This document shows positions 8,096-16,638 of a DNA stretch of 64,000 nucleotides, one piece after another (position 1 is the first letter of the stretch; every line of letters starts with the position of its first letter). Position numbers and translations under genes: made by a program. The notes beneath the pieces were generated by a model that was not told the DNA's origin, made no database searches, and worked only from the letters and a program-made list of their open reading frames with translations. This DNA comes from Sphingobium sp. (lineage in GTDB: Bacteria > Pseudomonadota > Alphaproteobacteria > Sphingomonadales > Sphingomonadaceae): the NCBI GenBank assembly GCA_017745115.1, contig JAGIAA010000008.1, forward strand, positions 23,911-87,910, given 5' to 3'.

Positions 8096-10768
8096 TTACA
8101 GCGACATGCGCGCGCTGATGGCAAAGAAACGCCCGACCGGATCGGCTGCCGTCGCGTCATAGCCGCCGCTGCCGTTGCCACTTGGTGCGATGTTCACATA
8201 AGGCGGCTTGGCATCGAAGGCGTTCCGCAGTTCAGCGCCCAGCACGATCGATTTGACCGTCGAAGACGGGTTGATCCGCCAAGAAACGTTGAGGTCAACC
8301 GGCGTGTAGGACGAGACCGCTTCGTTCGGCGTGATCGCCGTGTTGGTATAGCCGCCGACATGGGTCACACGCAGCAGGGCACTCAATGGTCCCTTCTGCC
8401 AGTTCAAGGTCGCCCGCGCCTTGAAACGCAGGGGCTGGAAAATCTGGTTGAGCTGGCTGACCGCCGGAGCTGTCGGCGTTTGCTGCGTCTTGTAATCCGT
8501 GACGTAGGTGCCGTTGATGTTGAAGCCGAAAGTGCCAGCGCTGGTCGTGGGCATGCGGTAGTTCATCGAAAAGTCGATGCCACGCGTAACGGAGCTGCCC
8601 AGATTGTTGTTCCGCCCGTCCACAAAGAGGGTGACCGGGTTGGGGAGGACGCCGGCGATGGACAGGCCCTGATTGACGAACTCCTGTACCTTTGCAGCGG
8701 CATCGGTGCCCTGAAGGATAATCCCGGTGCCATTGTACAGCGAAGCCCGGGTCAGCACGGCGAGGTCCGAGAGCAAGGCAATGATCTTGTTCTTATAATC
8801 GACGCTGAAATAAGTGACCGAGAAGCGCAGGCGAGGTGCTGCGTCCCAGTCGGCGCCAACGGACCAGGTGGTCGCGGTTTCCGGCTTCAGGTTCAGGTTC
8901 GCGCCGGATACGGCAACGCCCACGATCGGGGCGCCGCCGGTCGGATTCTGGTAGCTTTGCACGAAGAGGCGATTGGAGTTGCCGTAGATTTCCGGGAAGC
9001 TGGGCGCCCGGAAGGAGGTGCCATAGCTGCCGCGTAGGGTAAGGGTGTCGATCGGTGTCCAGTTCACACCGAACTTGGGGTTGGTCGTGTCGCCGACGTC
9101 GGAATATTTATCGTAGCGTACGGCCGCGTCGAGCACGAGCTTCTGGAAGCCCGGCATGGCGTTCTCGCTGCCGAAGATCGGAATGACCAGCTGGGCATAG
9201 CCTGAGTCGATCCTGCGGCCGAAATAGCGCCAGGCCATGGCGGTAGTCGGGCCGCCGATCGCTGAGCCGAGCGCGATGTCGAATTCCTGGCCCTCATAGC
9301 CCAGCGCCGCCTTCACCTCTCCGCCCGGCAAGGTGATGACCGAACCGTTCAGGCGCGCCTCATAGCCTTTGAAATTGCCGTTGGTCGGAGCGAAGAAGAT
9401 CTGGTTGAAGATGCCGTCCAGCACGCTCTTGTTCGTGCGATGGAGGCTGTAGGGATCGAAAGCCAGGGCCGGATCGCTGCTCGCCAGCGCCGCGTTAAGA
9501 GCGGTGTTGTTGACGCCCTTGGTCGAGAAGCTGTTGTCGCGGGTCTTGCCGTAGCCGAACAGGGCCTCGAACTCCCAGCCGCCCGGCAGCTTGGCGCGAA
9601 CACCAGGCGTGATCTGCCAGCTCTGCCCGTAGCCCCAGGTGTCGTTGCTCGCCACATCGCCGCTGAAATTGTAGCCGATGGTGTAGCTGGTGCCGGCAAA
9701 TCCGGTCGGCCGTACAAAGAAGGCGTTGGTCTGGGGCACGGTGAGCGTCGCGGAGCTCTGGGCGCTGCGGCGGTAGAAATCGCGGCGGCTGTAGAAGCCG
9801 TCTGCGAAGACCGTCAGCCAGTCCGTCACGTCCAGCGAGACTGTGCCGTTCACGGAATCATATTTCTGCTGCGGGATCAGATCCTGCTGCTGGAGATCGT
9901 CGCACTTGTTCGAGGTGCCGGCGGTCAGACCGGCCGCGCCGGCCTGGCTGATTCCCCCAGCCGGGATGGCATAGGTCACGCCTGCCGCCGTGATGGTCCC
10001 GGGCGAGCAGCGCGTCACCCGATAGTCCTTGCCGCCAAAGGCCGTCTGGTCGGAACGGAAGTAGTCGCGATCGTCGCCGTTGAGGTTGGCCTTATCGACA
10101 TGCTCGTAGGCGATCATGATCTGGCCGCCGTCCCACACCTTGCCCGCGGCGACGCCGGCCGAGATTTCGTGATAGTCGTTGCCATCGGTGAGGCCGCCGC
10201 GCGCGAACGCCTCGATGCCATTCAGATTGCGGCGCGGAATGAGGTTGACGACACCGGCGACGGCATCCGAGCCGTAGATGGCCGATGCACCGTCCGCGAC
10301 GACTTCCACGCGCTGCACGCCGAGCGAGGGCAGAACCGAAGGGTCGGTCGAGCGGCCGTTATTGGTCACGCGATGGCCGTCGACCAGGATCAGCGTGGCG
10401 CTGGGGCCGATGCCGCGCAGGTTGATGGAGTTGCCATAGACGATGTTGCCCGAGCCGCCGCTCTGCCCGCGGGAATTTTCGGAGACGCCCAAGTCGAAGA
10501 CCTGCGGTAGTTCCTTGATCGCGCGATCGATGGTGACGCGGCCGGACTCCGCGATGTCCTTCGTGTCCAGCGTCGTGATGGCGGAGCCGATCGGCGCTGT
10601 ACCACGCACGCGGCTGCCGGTGATGATGATTTCCTCGGCAGCCGCGTCATTTGCGGCAGGCTGGGCATTGTCCTGCGCTGCCGCGATCTGTGGTGCCATG
10701 AGCGCTGCGATCGCGCTGGTCACGCTGAGAAGAGTCTTTCGCCCGAAGAGAACTTTAGTGTCAGCCAT
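8096..10768 (-). CDS. TonB-dependent outer-membrane receptor (operon 1)
   Basis: An 890-residue TonB-dependent receptor that would import the substrate, or the product of the secreted hydrolase encoded just upstream. It has a signal peptide ending near AAAQ and a TonB-box-like EEIIITGSR. The plug domain shows NIVYGNSINLRGIGPSATLILVD (split here as two family motifs, NLRGIG and LILVDGHR), VEVVADGASAIYGSDAVAGVVNLI, and a C-terminal beta barrel. The ATG at 10768 is preceded by AGGAGAGG. It ends in ARMSL rather than the usual terminal Phe, which is mildly unusual. It is 44 bp downstream of the hydrolase gene and 29 bp upstream of the CapA gene, so it is almost certainly co-transcribed with both. 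Confidence 0.94.
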   Translation of the reverse strand: MADTKVLFGRKTLLSVTSAIAALMAPQIAAAQDNAQPAANDAAAEEIIITGSRVRGTAPIGSAITTLDTKDIAESGRVTIDRAIKELPQVFDLGVSENSRGQSGGSGNIVYGNSINLRGIGPSATLILVDGHRVTNNGRSTDPSVLPSLGVQRVEVVADGASAIYGSDAVAGVVNLIPRRNLNGIEAFARGGLTDGNDYHEISAGVAAGKVWDGGQIMIAYEHVDKANLNGDDRDYFRSDQTAFGGKDYRVTRCSPGTITAAGVTYAIPAGGISQAGAAGLTAGTSNKCDDLQQQDLIPQQKYDSVNGTVSLDVTDWLTVFADGFYSRRDFYRRSAQSSATLTVPQTNAFFVRPTGFAGTSYTIGYNFSGDVASNDTWGYGQSWQITPGVRAKLPGGWEFEALFGYGKTRDNSFSTKGVNNTALNAALASSDPALAFDPYSLHRTNKSVLDGIFNQIFFAPTNGNFKGYEARLNGSVITLPGGEVKAALGYEGQEFDIALGSAIGGPTTAMAWRYFGRRIDSGYAQLVIPIFGSENAMPGFQKLVLDAAVRYDKYSDVGDTTNPKFGVNWTPIDTLTLRGSYGTSFRAPSFPEIYGNSNRLFVQSYQNPTGGAPIVGVAVSGANLNLKPETATTWSVGADWDAAPRLRFSVTYFSVDYKNKIIALLSDLAVLTRASLYNGTGIILQGTDAAAKVQEFVNQGLSIAGVLPNPVTLFVDGRNNNLGSSVTRGIDFSMNYRMPTTSAGTFGFNINGTYVTDYKTQQTPTAPAVSQLNQIFQPLRFKARATLNWQKGPLSALLRVTHVGGYTNTAITPNEAVSSYTPVDLNVSWRINPSSTVKSIVLGAELRNAFDAKPPYVNIAPSGNGSGGYDATAADPVGRFFAISARMSL

Positions 10769-10812
10769 GTAACCTCTCCTGAATGAGGTGCGATTTGTTG
10801 TTGATTGTGGTT

Positions 10813-12534
10813 TCAAGGAGCGACCGGCAGATCGATCCGCGATCCGGCCACGCCGCCGCGAAGCACCGTCAAGACGGGAGGCGGCGTCTGCTTGATGTTC
10901 TGAAGATTGCGCTGGCGCGGATCGGCGCCGGCGATAGTCACCCGCAATTTCGACCCCCGCGGCACGATGCGGGAAACGGGTGTCAATGCGATGTCCAGCG
11001 TGGCCTTGTTGCCGATCGGCAGCGGCGCCACCTCTTTGCTGAGGCCGGAGTGCCAGGGCAATCCCAGGACGTCGTAAGGCGCCTTGCCGAGCTTGCGGTG
11101 TGAGAGTTTCAGACGGCCGAATGCGATCACCTCGACCTTGCCGTCTGCCGGGACTTGCTCGAGATAGACGAAGACGTCCGCGTCTGGCTTGTCGGCGACG
11201 ATCTGGAGATGCGCGGTCGGATAACCGATCAGCTTGAGCGGCGCGTCCAGCGCGCTTGTCGTGTAACTGAGGCCCTTGTCATCCATCGGGCCCGGCCAGA
11301 AAGCGAAATACTCCGGAGGCGGCAGGTCATAGTTGACCGAGAAACTGTCGTGCCCCTCGGGGGTACGCCGGGCGCTGAGCGTGCCGTCATTGGCGGAATG
11401 GGAGGTGCCGCTCTTTCCGCCGTCTAGGAACCAGGAGCGGCGAGCAGATACGGCACCGGGCAGGTCGTTCGAACGGACATATCCGCCCTTGCCGTTGAGG
11501 CCTTCCACCCAATAGGTCGCACGCGGTTCCTTATCGATGCCGTTGGCGGCACCTTTCAGGTGATGATCAAAGAAGCGCGTAACCTCACCGGGGAGGTCGA
11601 AGCCAACGGGCGACGCGCAGTGTCCGCCGGGGCCAGCGAGCAACTTGCCGTTGAGGTTGGCGGCTTCGAGAATGACGTGAGACGTCGGCTCGTCCTGCCA
11701 GTTTCCCCAGAAGTAGGTGGCCATGCCGGAATTGCGGATGGCCTTGAAATAAGGATAGGGGCCGGCCTCCTGCCAGAATGCATTGCCGGTGAATGTCGAG
11801 ACGCTGTCGCGATAGGGCATGCCATACCAGAGCGGCCCCATCGGCGTATTATAGGCGTGCTGCCCGGCGGCAACCTTGAGCTCGCTCCCGTCAGCGTCGG
11901 CATCCACGGGAATGCTCGCGAGATCGACCGACAGGGGCTCGTCGGGTCGAGTGTTGAATTGGGCGGTGATGCCGCCGTTTCGCACGAAGGCATATTTGTC
12001 GATGTCGGTCGCGCCGACGAAGATCGCCTTGAGTGCCTTGGGCGCGGTGCTGGCCGTGTGGAGCGTCGTGCCGCCAAGATAGGAACAGCCGACCATGCCG
12101 ACCATGCCGTCCGAGAAAGGCTGCTTGGCCAGCCATTCGATCAGGTCATGGCCGTCATTCGCCTCCGTGCGGTCCTGGAAGCCGCGGCGCATGCCGAAGG
12201 ACGCACCCTTGCCGCGAATGTCGGCGACCGCGACCACATAGCCCGCCCGGATGAGCGAACGCAGCGCCAACTGATCGTTCAGTGCAGTTTCGACGATCCT
12301 GCCCTGATCATCCTTGTAGCGCGCGCGATATGGAGTGAAGGCGAAGATAACAGGGAGTGGTTTGGCTGCCGCCGCCGTCCCGTTGGCAGGGCGATAGATA
12401 TTCACCGCGAGCCGCGTGCCGTCGCGCACAGGAACATACTGAGAGGAGCGCAAGAAGTCCGGATAGGGCTGCGCGCTCGCTGAAACAGCGCTCGCTACAA
12501 TCACCGTCGCCACCATCCGGCGAATCATCTGCAT
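10813..12534 (-). CDS. Secreted CocE/NonD (peptidase S15-like) alpha/beta hydrolase
   Basis: A 573-residue CocE/NonD-type serine hydrolase with an N-terminal signal peptide cleaved near SASAQ, so it should act in the periplasm. The nucleophile motif GCSYLGG, the oxyanion-region TPYRARYKD, VAVADIRGKGASFG and the histidine motif GPGGHCASP are visible, followed by the C-terminal jelly-roll domain typical of X-Pro-dipeptidyl-peptidase-like esterases. Members hydrolyse esters, amides or peptides. The ATG at 12534 is chosen because GGAGGGG sits just before it; an upstream ATG overlaps that site. It is the first gene of the minus-strand operon and an operator palindrome lies 13 bp upstream of its start, so the divergent GntR regulator probably controls it. 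Confidence 0.9.
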   Translation of the reverse strand: MQMIRRMVATVIVASAVSASAQPYPDFLRSSQYVPVRDGTRLAVNIYRPANGTAAAAKPLPVIFAFTPYRARYKDDQGRIVETALNDQLALRSLIRAGYVVAVADIRGKGASFGMRRGFQDRTEANDGHDLIEWLAKQPFSDGMVGMVGCSYLGGTTLHTASTAPKALKAIFVGATDIDKYAFVRNGGITAQFNTRPDEPLSVDLASIPVDADADGSELKVAAGQHAYNTPMGPLWYGMPYRDSVSTFTGNAFWQEAGPYPYFKAIRNSGMATYFWGNWQDEPTSHVILEAANLNGKLLAGPGGHCASPVGFDLPGEVTRFFDHHLKGAANGIDKEPRATYWVEGLNGKGGYVRSNDLPGAVSARRSWFLDGGKSGTSHSANDGTLSARRTPEGHDSFSVNYDLPPPEYFAFWPGPMDDKGLSYTTSALDAPLKLIGYPTAHLQIVADKPDADVFVYLEQVPADGKVEVIAFGRLKLSHRKLGKAPYDVLGLPWHSGLSKEVAPLPIGNKATLDIALTPVSRIVPRGSKLRVTIAGADPRQRNLQNIKQTPPPVLTVLRGGVAGSRIDLPVAP

Positions 12535-12546
12535 CGTCCCCTCCAT

Positions 12547-12616
12547 ATTGTTGACAATTTGATCAGCAAAATCGCGGACGATTGCAAATGTTATTTTTGA
12601 CAATATTGTTGACAAT
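12547..12616. promoter_or_regulatory. Paired GntR-type operators between the divergent hydrolase operon and gntR
   Basis: Two exact copies of ATTGTTGACAAT lie at 12547-12558 and 12605-12616. Each is an inverted repeat ATTGT-TG-ACAAT, and the centres are 58 bp apart. A half-site TTTGACAAT at 12596-12604 adjoins the second copy. FCD-type GntR regulators commonly bind short GT-N2-AC palindromes, and the adjacent divergent gene encodes such a regulator. The first copy lies just upstream of the hydrolase ribosome binding site, so bound repressor could block transcription of operon 1. Confidence 0.72.
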
Positions 12617-12665
12617 ATTGTGCGGGTGGGCGACAGGTGGGATCGGAATGAGGAATTACCTTTAA

Positions 12666-13325
12666 ATGACGGAATTAGCTGGGAATTTTACCGGTGCCGA
12701 TCTCGCCGATTGGCTACGTGACCGGATCAGGCGCGGTCGGCTGGTGCCAGGGCAACGTCTTGTGGAGGCCGATATCAGCGCCGAGACGGGGGCGAGCCGA
12801 TCGAAAGTGCGCGAGGCTTTTCAACGTCTGGAGACGGAAGGCCTCGTTAATATCGAGGCATTTCGGGGGGCCTCAGTGCGCCGCGTCAGCATAGAGGAGA
12901 TCCGGCAGATCTATCGGGCCCGGGTGGCGCTCGAAGGCATTTGCGCTGCTGACTTCGCACGTTTCGCGACACTCGAACAGAAAGCACAACTACTCGCCAT
13001 TCAGGCCGGTCTTGACGAATGTGTGCAGGAACGGGCGGCCGAGCGTTTCGGCCGACTGAATCATGATTGGCACAAGCAGGTCATCGACGGGTCCGGGAAT
13101 AGCGTCGTTCGTGACCTGCTGGGCCGCCTGACGGTGCCGATCAACCGCCTGCTCTTCGAGAGCTTCTATGATGAAGAGCGTCTCAGGATCGCCAATGACG
13201 ATCACAAGGCGATAACCGCGGCGATTATGGCTGGCGACGCAGCAGCTGCCGAGGCCGCCATGCGCAAGCATGTCGAAGACGGGTTCGAAACGCTCTCCAA
13301 CATTGCGGGCGAGTTCGGCGCCTGA
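12666..13325 (+). CDS. GntR-family transcriptional regulator, FCD domain
   Basis: A 219-residue regulator with an N-terminal winged helix (ADWLRDRIRRGRLVPGQRLVEADIS, here two motifs IRRGRLVPGQRL and SRSKVREAFQRLETEGLV) and a helical FCD ligand-binding domain. Candidate metal-binding residues of the FCD fold are in LNHDWHKQV, NDDHKAI and RKHVEDG. It is transcribed divergently from the 12.5-kb catabolic operon and probably represses it until an acyl or carboxylate inducer binds. ATG 12666 has AGGA about 12 nt upstream. Two identical palindromes in the shared intergenic region are the likely binding sites. Confidence 0.9.
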   Translation: MTELAGNFTGADLADWLRDRIRRGRLVPGQRLVEADISAETGASRSKVREAFQRLETEGLVNIEAFRGASVRRVSIEEIRQIYRARVALEGICAADFARFATLEQKAQLLAIQAGLDECVQERAAERFGRLNHDWHKQVIDGSGNSVVRDLLGRLTVPINRLLFESFYDEERLRIANDDHKAITAAIMAGDAAAAEAAMRKHVEDGFETLSNIAGEFGA

Positions 13326-13512
13326 GCCCATAAGGCTGCCTCGCCGGCGTCAGGAAAGGGGAGGCTCGTTCGGAGCGGGCTCCGAGATTAGGACACGCGC
13401 GCCGACAGGATGGGGCTGCATCCGTCGGCACACACTCCCGTTTCTTGCACGGACTTGGGAAACGAGCAGGCCGCAAGAGCTCCTGAAAGCTCAAAGCGGC
13501 CAGCATTCACCT

Positions 13513-14652
13513 TCAGCGCGGCTTGGTCGAAAAGCGATAGATGATGGTGTTGCGATAGGTCTGACCCGGGTTAAGCCGCGCCGAACCAAAGGCGGGTTGG
13601 TTCGGTGTGTCGGGAAAGACCTGCGGTTCAAGTGCAATCCCATCGCCTTGACGATAGGCGAGGCTGGACTTGCCGATCGCCGTGCCGTCCAGGAAGTTAC
13701 CCGTATAGAGCTGAACGCCCGGCTGGTTGGACAATATGTCCATCACGCGCCCACTTCCAGGATCTTCGACGCGCGCCATCAATTGGGGCGTAGCGGCGAG
13801 GCTGCGGCTGATCACGAAATTTTCATCGTAGCCCTGGCCGAATACGATCTGGTCATCGCGGCCGTCGCGAATGCGCGTACCGATAACGGCGGGCTTGCGA
13901 AAATCAAAGGGAGTGCCCGCCACCGGCCGAAACTGTCCTGTTGGGATCAGGGTCTGGTCCACCGGCGTGGTTGTCTCGGCCGGGATCGTGAGGATGTGGC
14001 CATAGATCGACTTTTGCGAGGCCTCGCCCGCAAGGTTGAAAAAGCTGTGGTTCGTGATGTTGACGATCGTTGGCTTCGTCGTGGTGGCGACATAGTCGAT
14101 CCGCAGCTCATTGCGTTCATTGAGCGCATAGGTGGCGGTCACAGTGAGTTGGCCGGGATAGCCTTCTTCGCCATCTTCGCTGACATATTTGAGGACCACC
14201 GACGCGCTGGGTCCGCTGGCGACGCTCTCGACCGTCCACAGGCGCTTGTCATAACCTCGTACGCCGCCATGCAGGGCATTGGGGCCGTTGTTGAGGGCCA
14301 GCTTATAGCTTTGGCCGTCGATGTTGAATGTGCCGCTTTTAATCCGGTTAGCGTAGCGGCCCACGGTGGCACCGAAATAATTGGGTGCGGTCAGATAGCC
14401 CTTCATGTTCGCATAGCCGAGGGTGACGTCCGCCGACTTCCCCTTTCGGTCGAGTGTGGTGAGCGATTGAAGAATTGCGCCGTAGCTCAGAATCCGCGCC
14501 TTGGTTCCCTTGGCATTGGTGAGAGTAATGGCCTCGACCGGTCGTCCGTCGGTCAGCGTGCCGAACTGCGCGCGGGACGCCTCCGCCGCATAACTCGCCG
14601 ACGAAAGCAATCCCGCGGAACACAGGCTGGCGAACAGTACGGACCCTCGCAT
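13513..14652 (-). CDS. galM: Secreted aldose 1-epimerase (galactose mutarotase)
   Basis: A 379-residue GalM-family protein that interconverts alpha and beta anomers of aldoses. It carries a signal peptide (cleavage near SYAAEA), so it is periplasmic, unlike cytoplasmic GalM of enteric bacteria. Active-site signatures are NGPNALHGG (first His), TNHSFFNLAG (catalytic His) and GIALEPQVFPD (catalytic Glu); NYFGATVGRYANRI is also typical. I choose ATG 14652 because GAGAGG lies about 8 nt upstream; ATG 14661 is the alternative. It stands alone, convergent with gntR, and no sugar transporter is adjacent, so its link to the catabolic genes is unclear. Confidence 0.93.
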   Translation of the reverse strand: MRGSVLFASLCSAGLLSSASYAAEASRAQFGTLTDGRPVEAITLTNAKGTKARILSYGAILQSLTTLDRKGKSADVTLGYANMKGYLTAPNYFGATVGRYANRIKSGTFNIDGQSYKLALNNGPNALHGGVRGYDKRLWTVESVASGPSASVVLKYVSEDGEEGYPGQLTVTATYALNERNELRIDYVATTTKPTIVNITNHSFFNLAGEASQKSIYGHILTIPAETTTPVDQTLIPTGQFRPVAGTPFDFRKPAVIGTRIRDGRDDQIVFGQGYDENFVISRSLAATPQLMARVEDPGSGRVMDILSNQPGVQLYTGNFLDGTAIGKSSLAYRQGDGIALEPQVFPDTPNQPAFGSARLNPGQTYRNTIIYRFSTKPR

Positions 14653-14757
14653 GTCTTTCATCCTCTCTTGCGATGCAGGCATCTCTTGCCTTGCTGAGGG
14701 TCAGGCGTGCGCCCAGTGACCCGATATCGCCCGATCATTAGTCCGACAAATAATGAG

Positions 14758-15091
14758 GTCAATGGTGTCGAGCAGGCGGAGGGAGAAAAAGGATGCGCGC
14801 GCTTCACATGGCTGCTGGTCCGCAGCGACGGCCGCGTGGACATCAAGGCTGACTATATGTTGAAGACTGACGATGGAGTGATCATCGACGTCGTCAATAC
14901 GGGGGGCGCCGCGTACGTCCAAACAAGGCCAGTCGCCCAGACGGGCGTGAACACATCCACGCTTCGAGGCGCCCCTGGGCAAGTGTGAGTAGCAGGGCCA
15001 AACTGTTTTCATCGGAACGTTGGAAGCCGCCAAAGCGGGGCCGCGAGCAGGGTGGCTGCATATCTTCCGGTCGGGCGCTAGGGCCATGTGA
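14758..15091 (+). pseudogene. Decayed DUF3237 gene
   Basis: The plus strand keeps the core of a DUF3237 protein: TWLLVRSDGRVDIKADYML and KTDDGVIIDVVNTGG (about 14808-14910) match the LVRADGVIELKAHYLLEADDG core of the intact copies at 24555 and 26677. A frame change near 14948-14962 leads to RFEAPLGKCE, an in-frame TAG at 14990, then GQTVFIGTLEAAKAG and a final stop near 15091, which is the family C-terminus. The first third of the family is missing or unrecognisable. At least one frameshift and one nonsense codon make it a pseudogene. The rest of the 14653-15319 interval shows no other gene. Confidence 0.72.
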
Positions 15092-15319
15092 ACAGCGGCA
15101 CTGCGCCGGTCGTGAGCACGATCGGCGAGCGCTGTCTGGTCCCGCTTGATCGGCACGCTTCGATAGCCGAGAAAATTCATGTCCGGCCCAGGACCTGGTA
15201 TCTGCAAGCATCTCCATCCTTCTGCCCCTGGGGAAGGGCAGGGTTGCTTGCGTTGGTGGCGGTGCTTCTGGGGTCGGCGCCACCGCCAAGTGCTTTGCAC
15301 TGGATGAGCTTTGCAGGCT

Positions 15320-16624
15320 TTAGGTCGCGAGCGACGAAGCCATTTCACGATAATATGTCGCTGCCCGAAGCAGGCACAGGCCAGCCAGGATCGGCGTCAC
15401 GGCGATGATCAGCATCGAATAGCGAATGGCATTCTCACCAAGGGAGGCCGACAGGGCATCGTTGAGAACCCCCACGGCCGCGGGCCCGACGGCGTTGCCA
15501 ATGAAGCCCGCGCCGAACACCAGCACGGCGATCGCCAGGGCGCGCCTTTGAGACCCTATAATGTTTGCCGTCGCGGCATAGACCGGGGCCTGGTGGATGA
15601 GCGTGAGCAGGCTTGCGACAATAAATGCGGGCAGCCAGACCTGATAGCGTTCGCCAAGCAGGAACATCGCCTCAGCAGGGCCGACCAGTATGCAAGCAAC
15701 GGCGGGCAGCGTAATGCGCAGGGACAGGTGGCGCAGCGGAAGCCGGTCCAGCAACAGCCCGCCCAGCAGGACGCCCGTCGCGCCGACCACGCCGCGCACA
15801 GGGCCGGTGATTCCGGCAACTTCGGCCAGCGTCATATGATGGACCCGCGTGAAGAAGCTCGGCGTCCAGGCGCCAGAGGCCCAGACATTGGCTCCCATGA
15901 GCGTGGAACCAAGGAACAGCCACAGGAAGCATTTGTTCGAGAACAACGAGCCGATTTCCGACATTATTGCGCTGATTGGTTGCATCGCCCGCGGGGCCTT
16001 TGCTGTGGCCGCGCGGAGGGGCTCCTTGACGGTCAGCATAAAAAGAATGGCAACCAGCATGCCGGGCACGCCCATGGCGATGAACATCGCGCGCCAACCG
16101 TGATGCTGTGCGATCCAGCCAGCGAGTGGAAAAAATGCAATGAAGGCGATGGAGTTGGCGGTCCCGAAGATCGCCATGGCGAGCGGTCTGCGCTGCGGGG
16201 GGAAGAGATCGGCAATGATGGAATTCGAGGGCGGAATGCCGCATGCCTCGCCCGCACCCATGAGGAACCGGGCGATTGCGAGCTGCCAGATTGCGCCGAC
16301 ATAGCCGGTCAGGACTGTCATCAGGCTCCAGAACGAAAGACCGATCGCGATGATATTGCGCCGATTGGCGCGATCGGCGAGCCAGGCGATCGGAATGCCC
16401 AGAAAGGAATAGAGGAAAATGAAGGCGAGGCCGGAAACAAGGCCGAGTTCCGTGTCCGACGCGGCGAACTCGCGCTTGATCATCGGCAACGCCAGGCCGA
16501 GCAGGGAACGATCCAGATAGTTGAAGACCGATATCAGGGTGAGCACGAGGAGCGGCCAGGTCGCGCCCTTCGGCCAGGGAGCTTGAGCTGGGTCTCGACC
16601 CGCGTCGCCAGCTGCTGCGGCCAT
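15320..16624 (-). CDS. MFS transporter (spinster/ACS-like)
   Basis: A 434-residue major facilitator with 12 predicted helices. The first-loop signature reads SVFNYLDRSLLGLALP, then DRANRRNIIAIG and ARFLMGAGEACGIPPSN, the pattern seen in the organic-anion and spinster-like MFS carriers common in sphingomonad catabolic clusters. ATG 16624 follows GAGGAGAG. It is 14 bp downstream of the ThDP-enzyme gene and is the last gene of the TonB receptor - TauD - ThDP lyase operon. It probably imports the substrate across the inner membrane or exports a product. The cargo is unknown. Confidence 0.9.
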   Translation of the reverse strand: MAAAAGDAGRDPAQAPWPKGATWPLLVLTLISVFNYLDRSLLGLALPMIKREFAASDTELGLVSGLAFIFLYSFLGIPIAWLADRANRRNIIAIGLSFWSLMTVLTGYVGAIWQLAIARFLMGAGEACGIPPSNSIIADLFPPQRRPLAMAIFGTANSIAFIAFFPLAGWIAQHHGWRAMFIAMGVPGMLVAILFMLTVKEPLRAATAKAPRAMQPISAIMSEIGSLFSNKCFLWLFLGSTLMGANVWASGAWTPSFFTRVHHMTLAEVAGITGPVRGVVGATGVLLGGLLLDRLPLRHLSLRITLPAVACILVGPAEAMFLLGERYQVWLPAFIVASLLTLIHQAPVYAATANIIGSQRRALAIAVLVFGAGFIGNAVGPAAVGVLNDALSASLGENAIRYSMLIIAVTPILAGLCLLRAATYYREMASSLAT

Positions 16625-16638
16625 CTTCTCTCCTCGCT

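Noticed and set aside
13371..13384. Hairpin CGGAGC-GG-GCTCCG between gntR and galM
   Set aside because: The loop has only two bases and no T-tract follows on either strand, so I do not call a terminator.
13270..14697. Plus-strand open frame opposite galM
   Set aside because: GalM has a signal peptide and all catalytic residues; the antisense frame has none.
14701..15348. Minus-strand open frame of 215 codons across the DUF3237 relic
   Set aside because: It has no recognisable motif or ribosome binding site, and the plus strand carries clear DUF3237 remnants.
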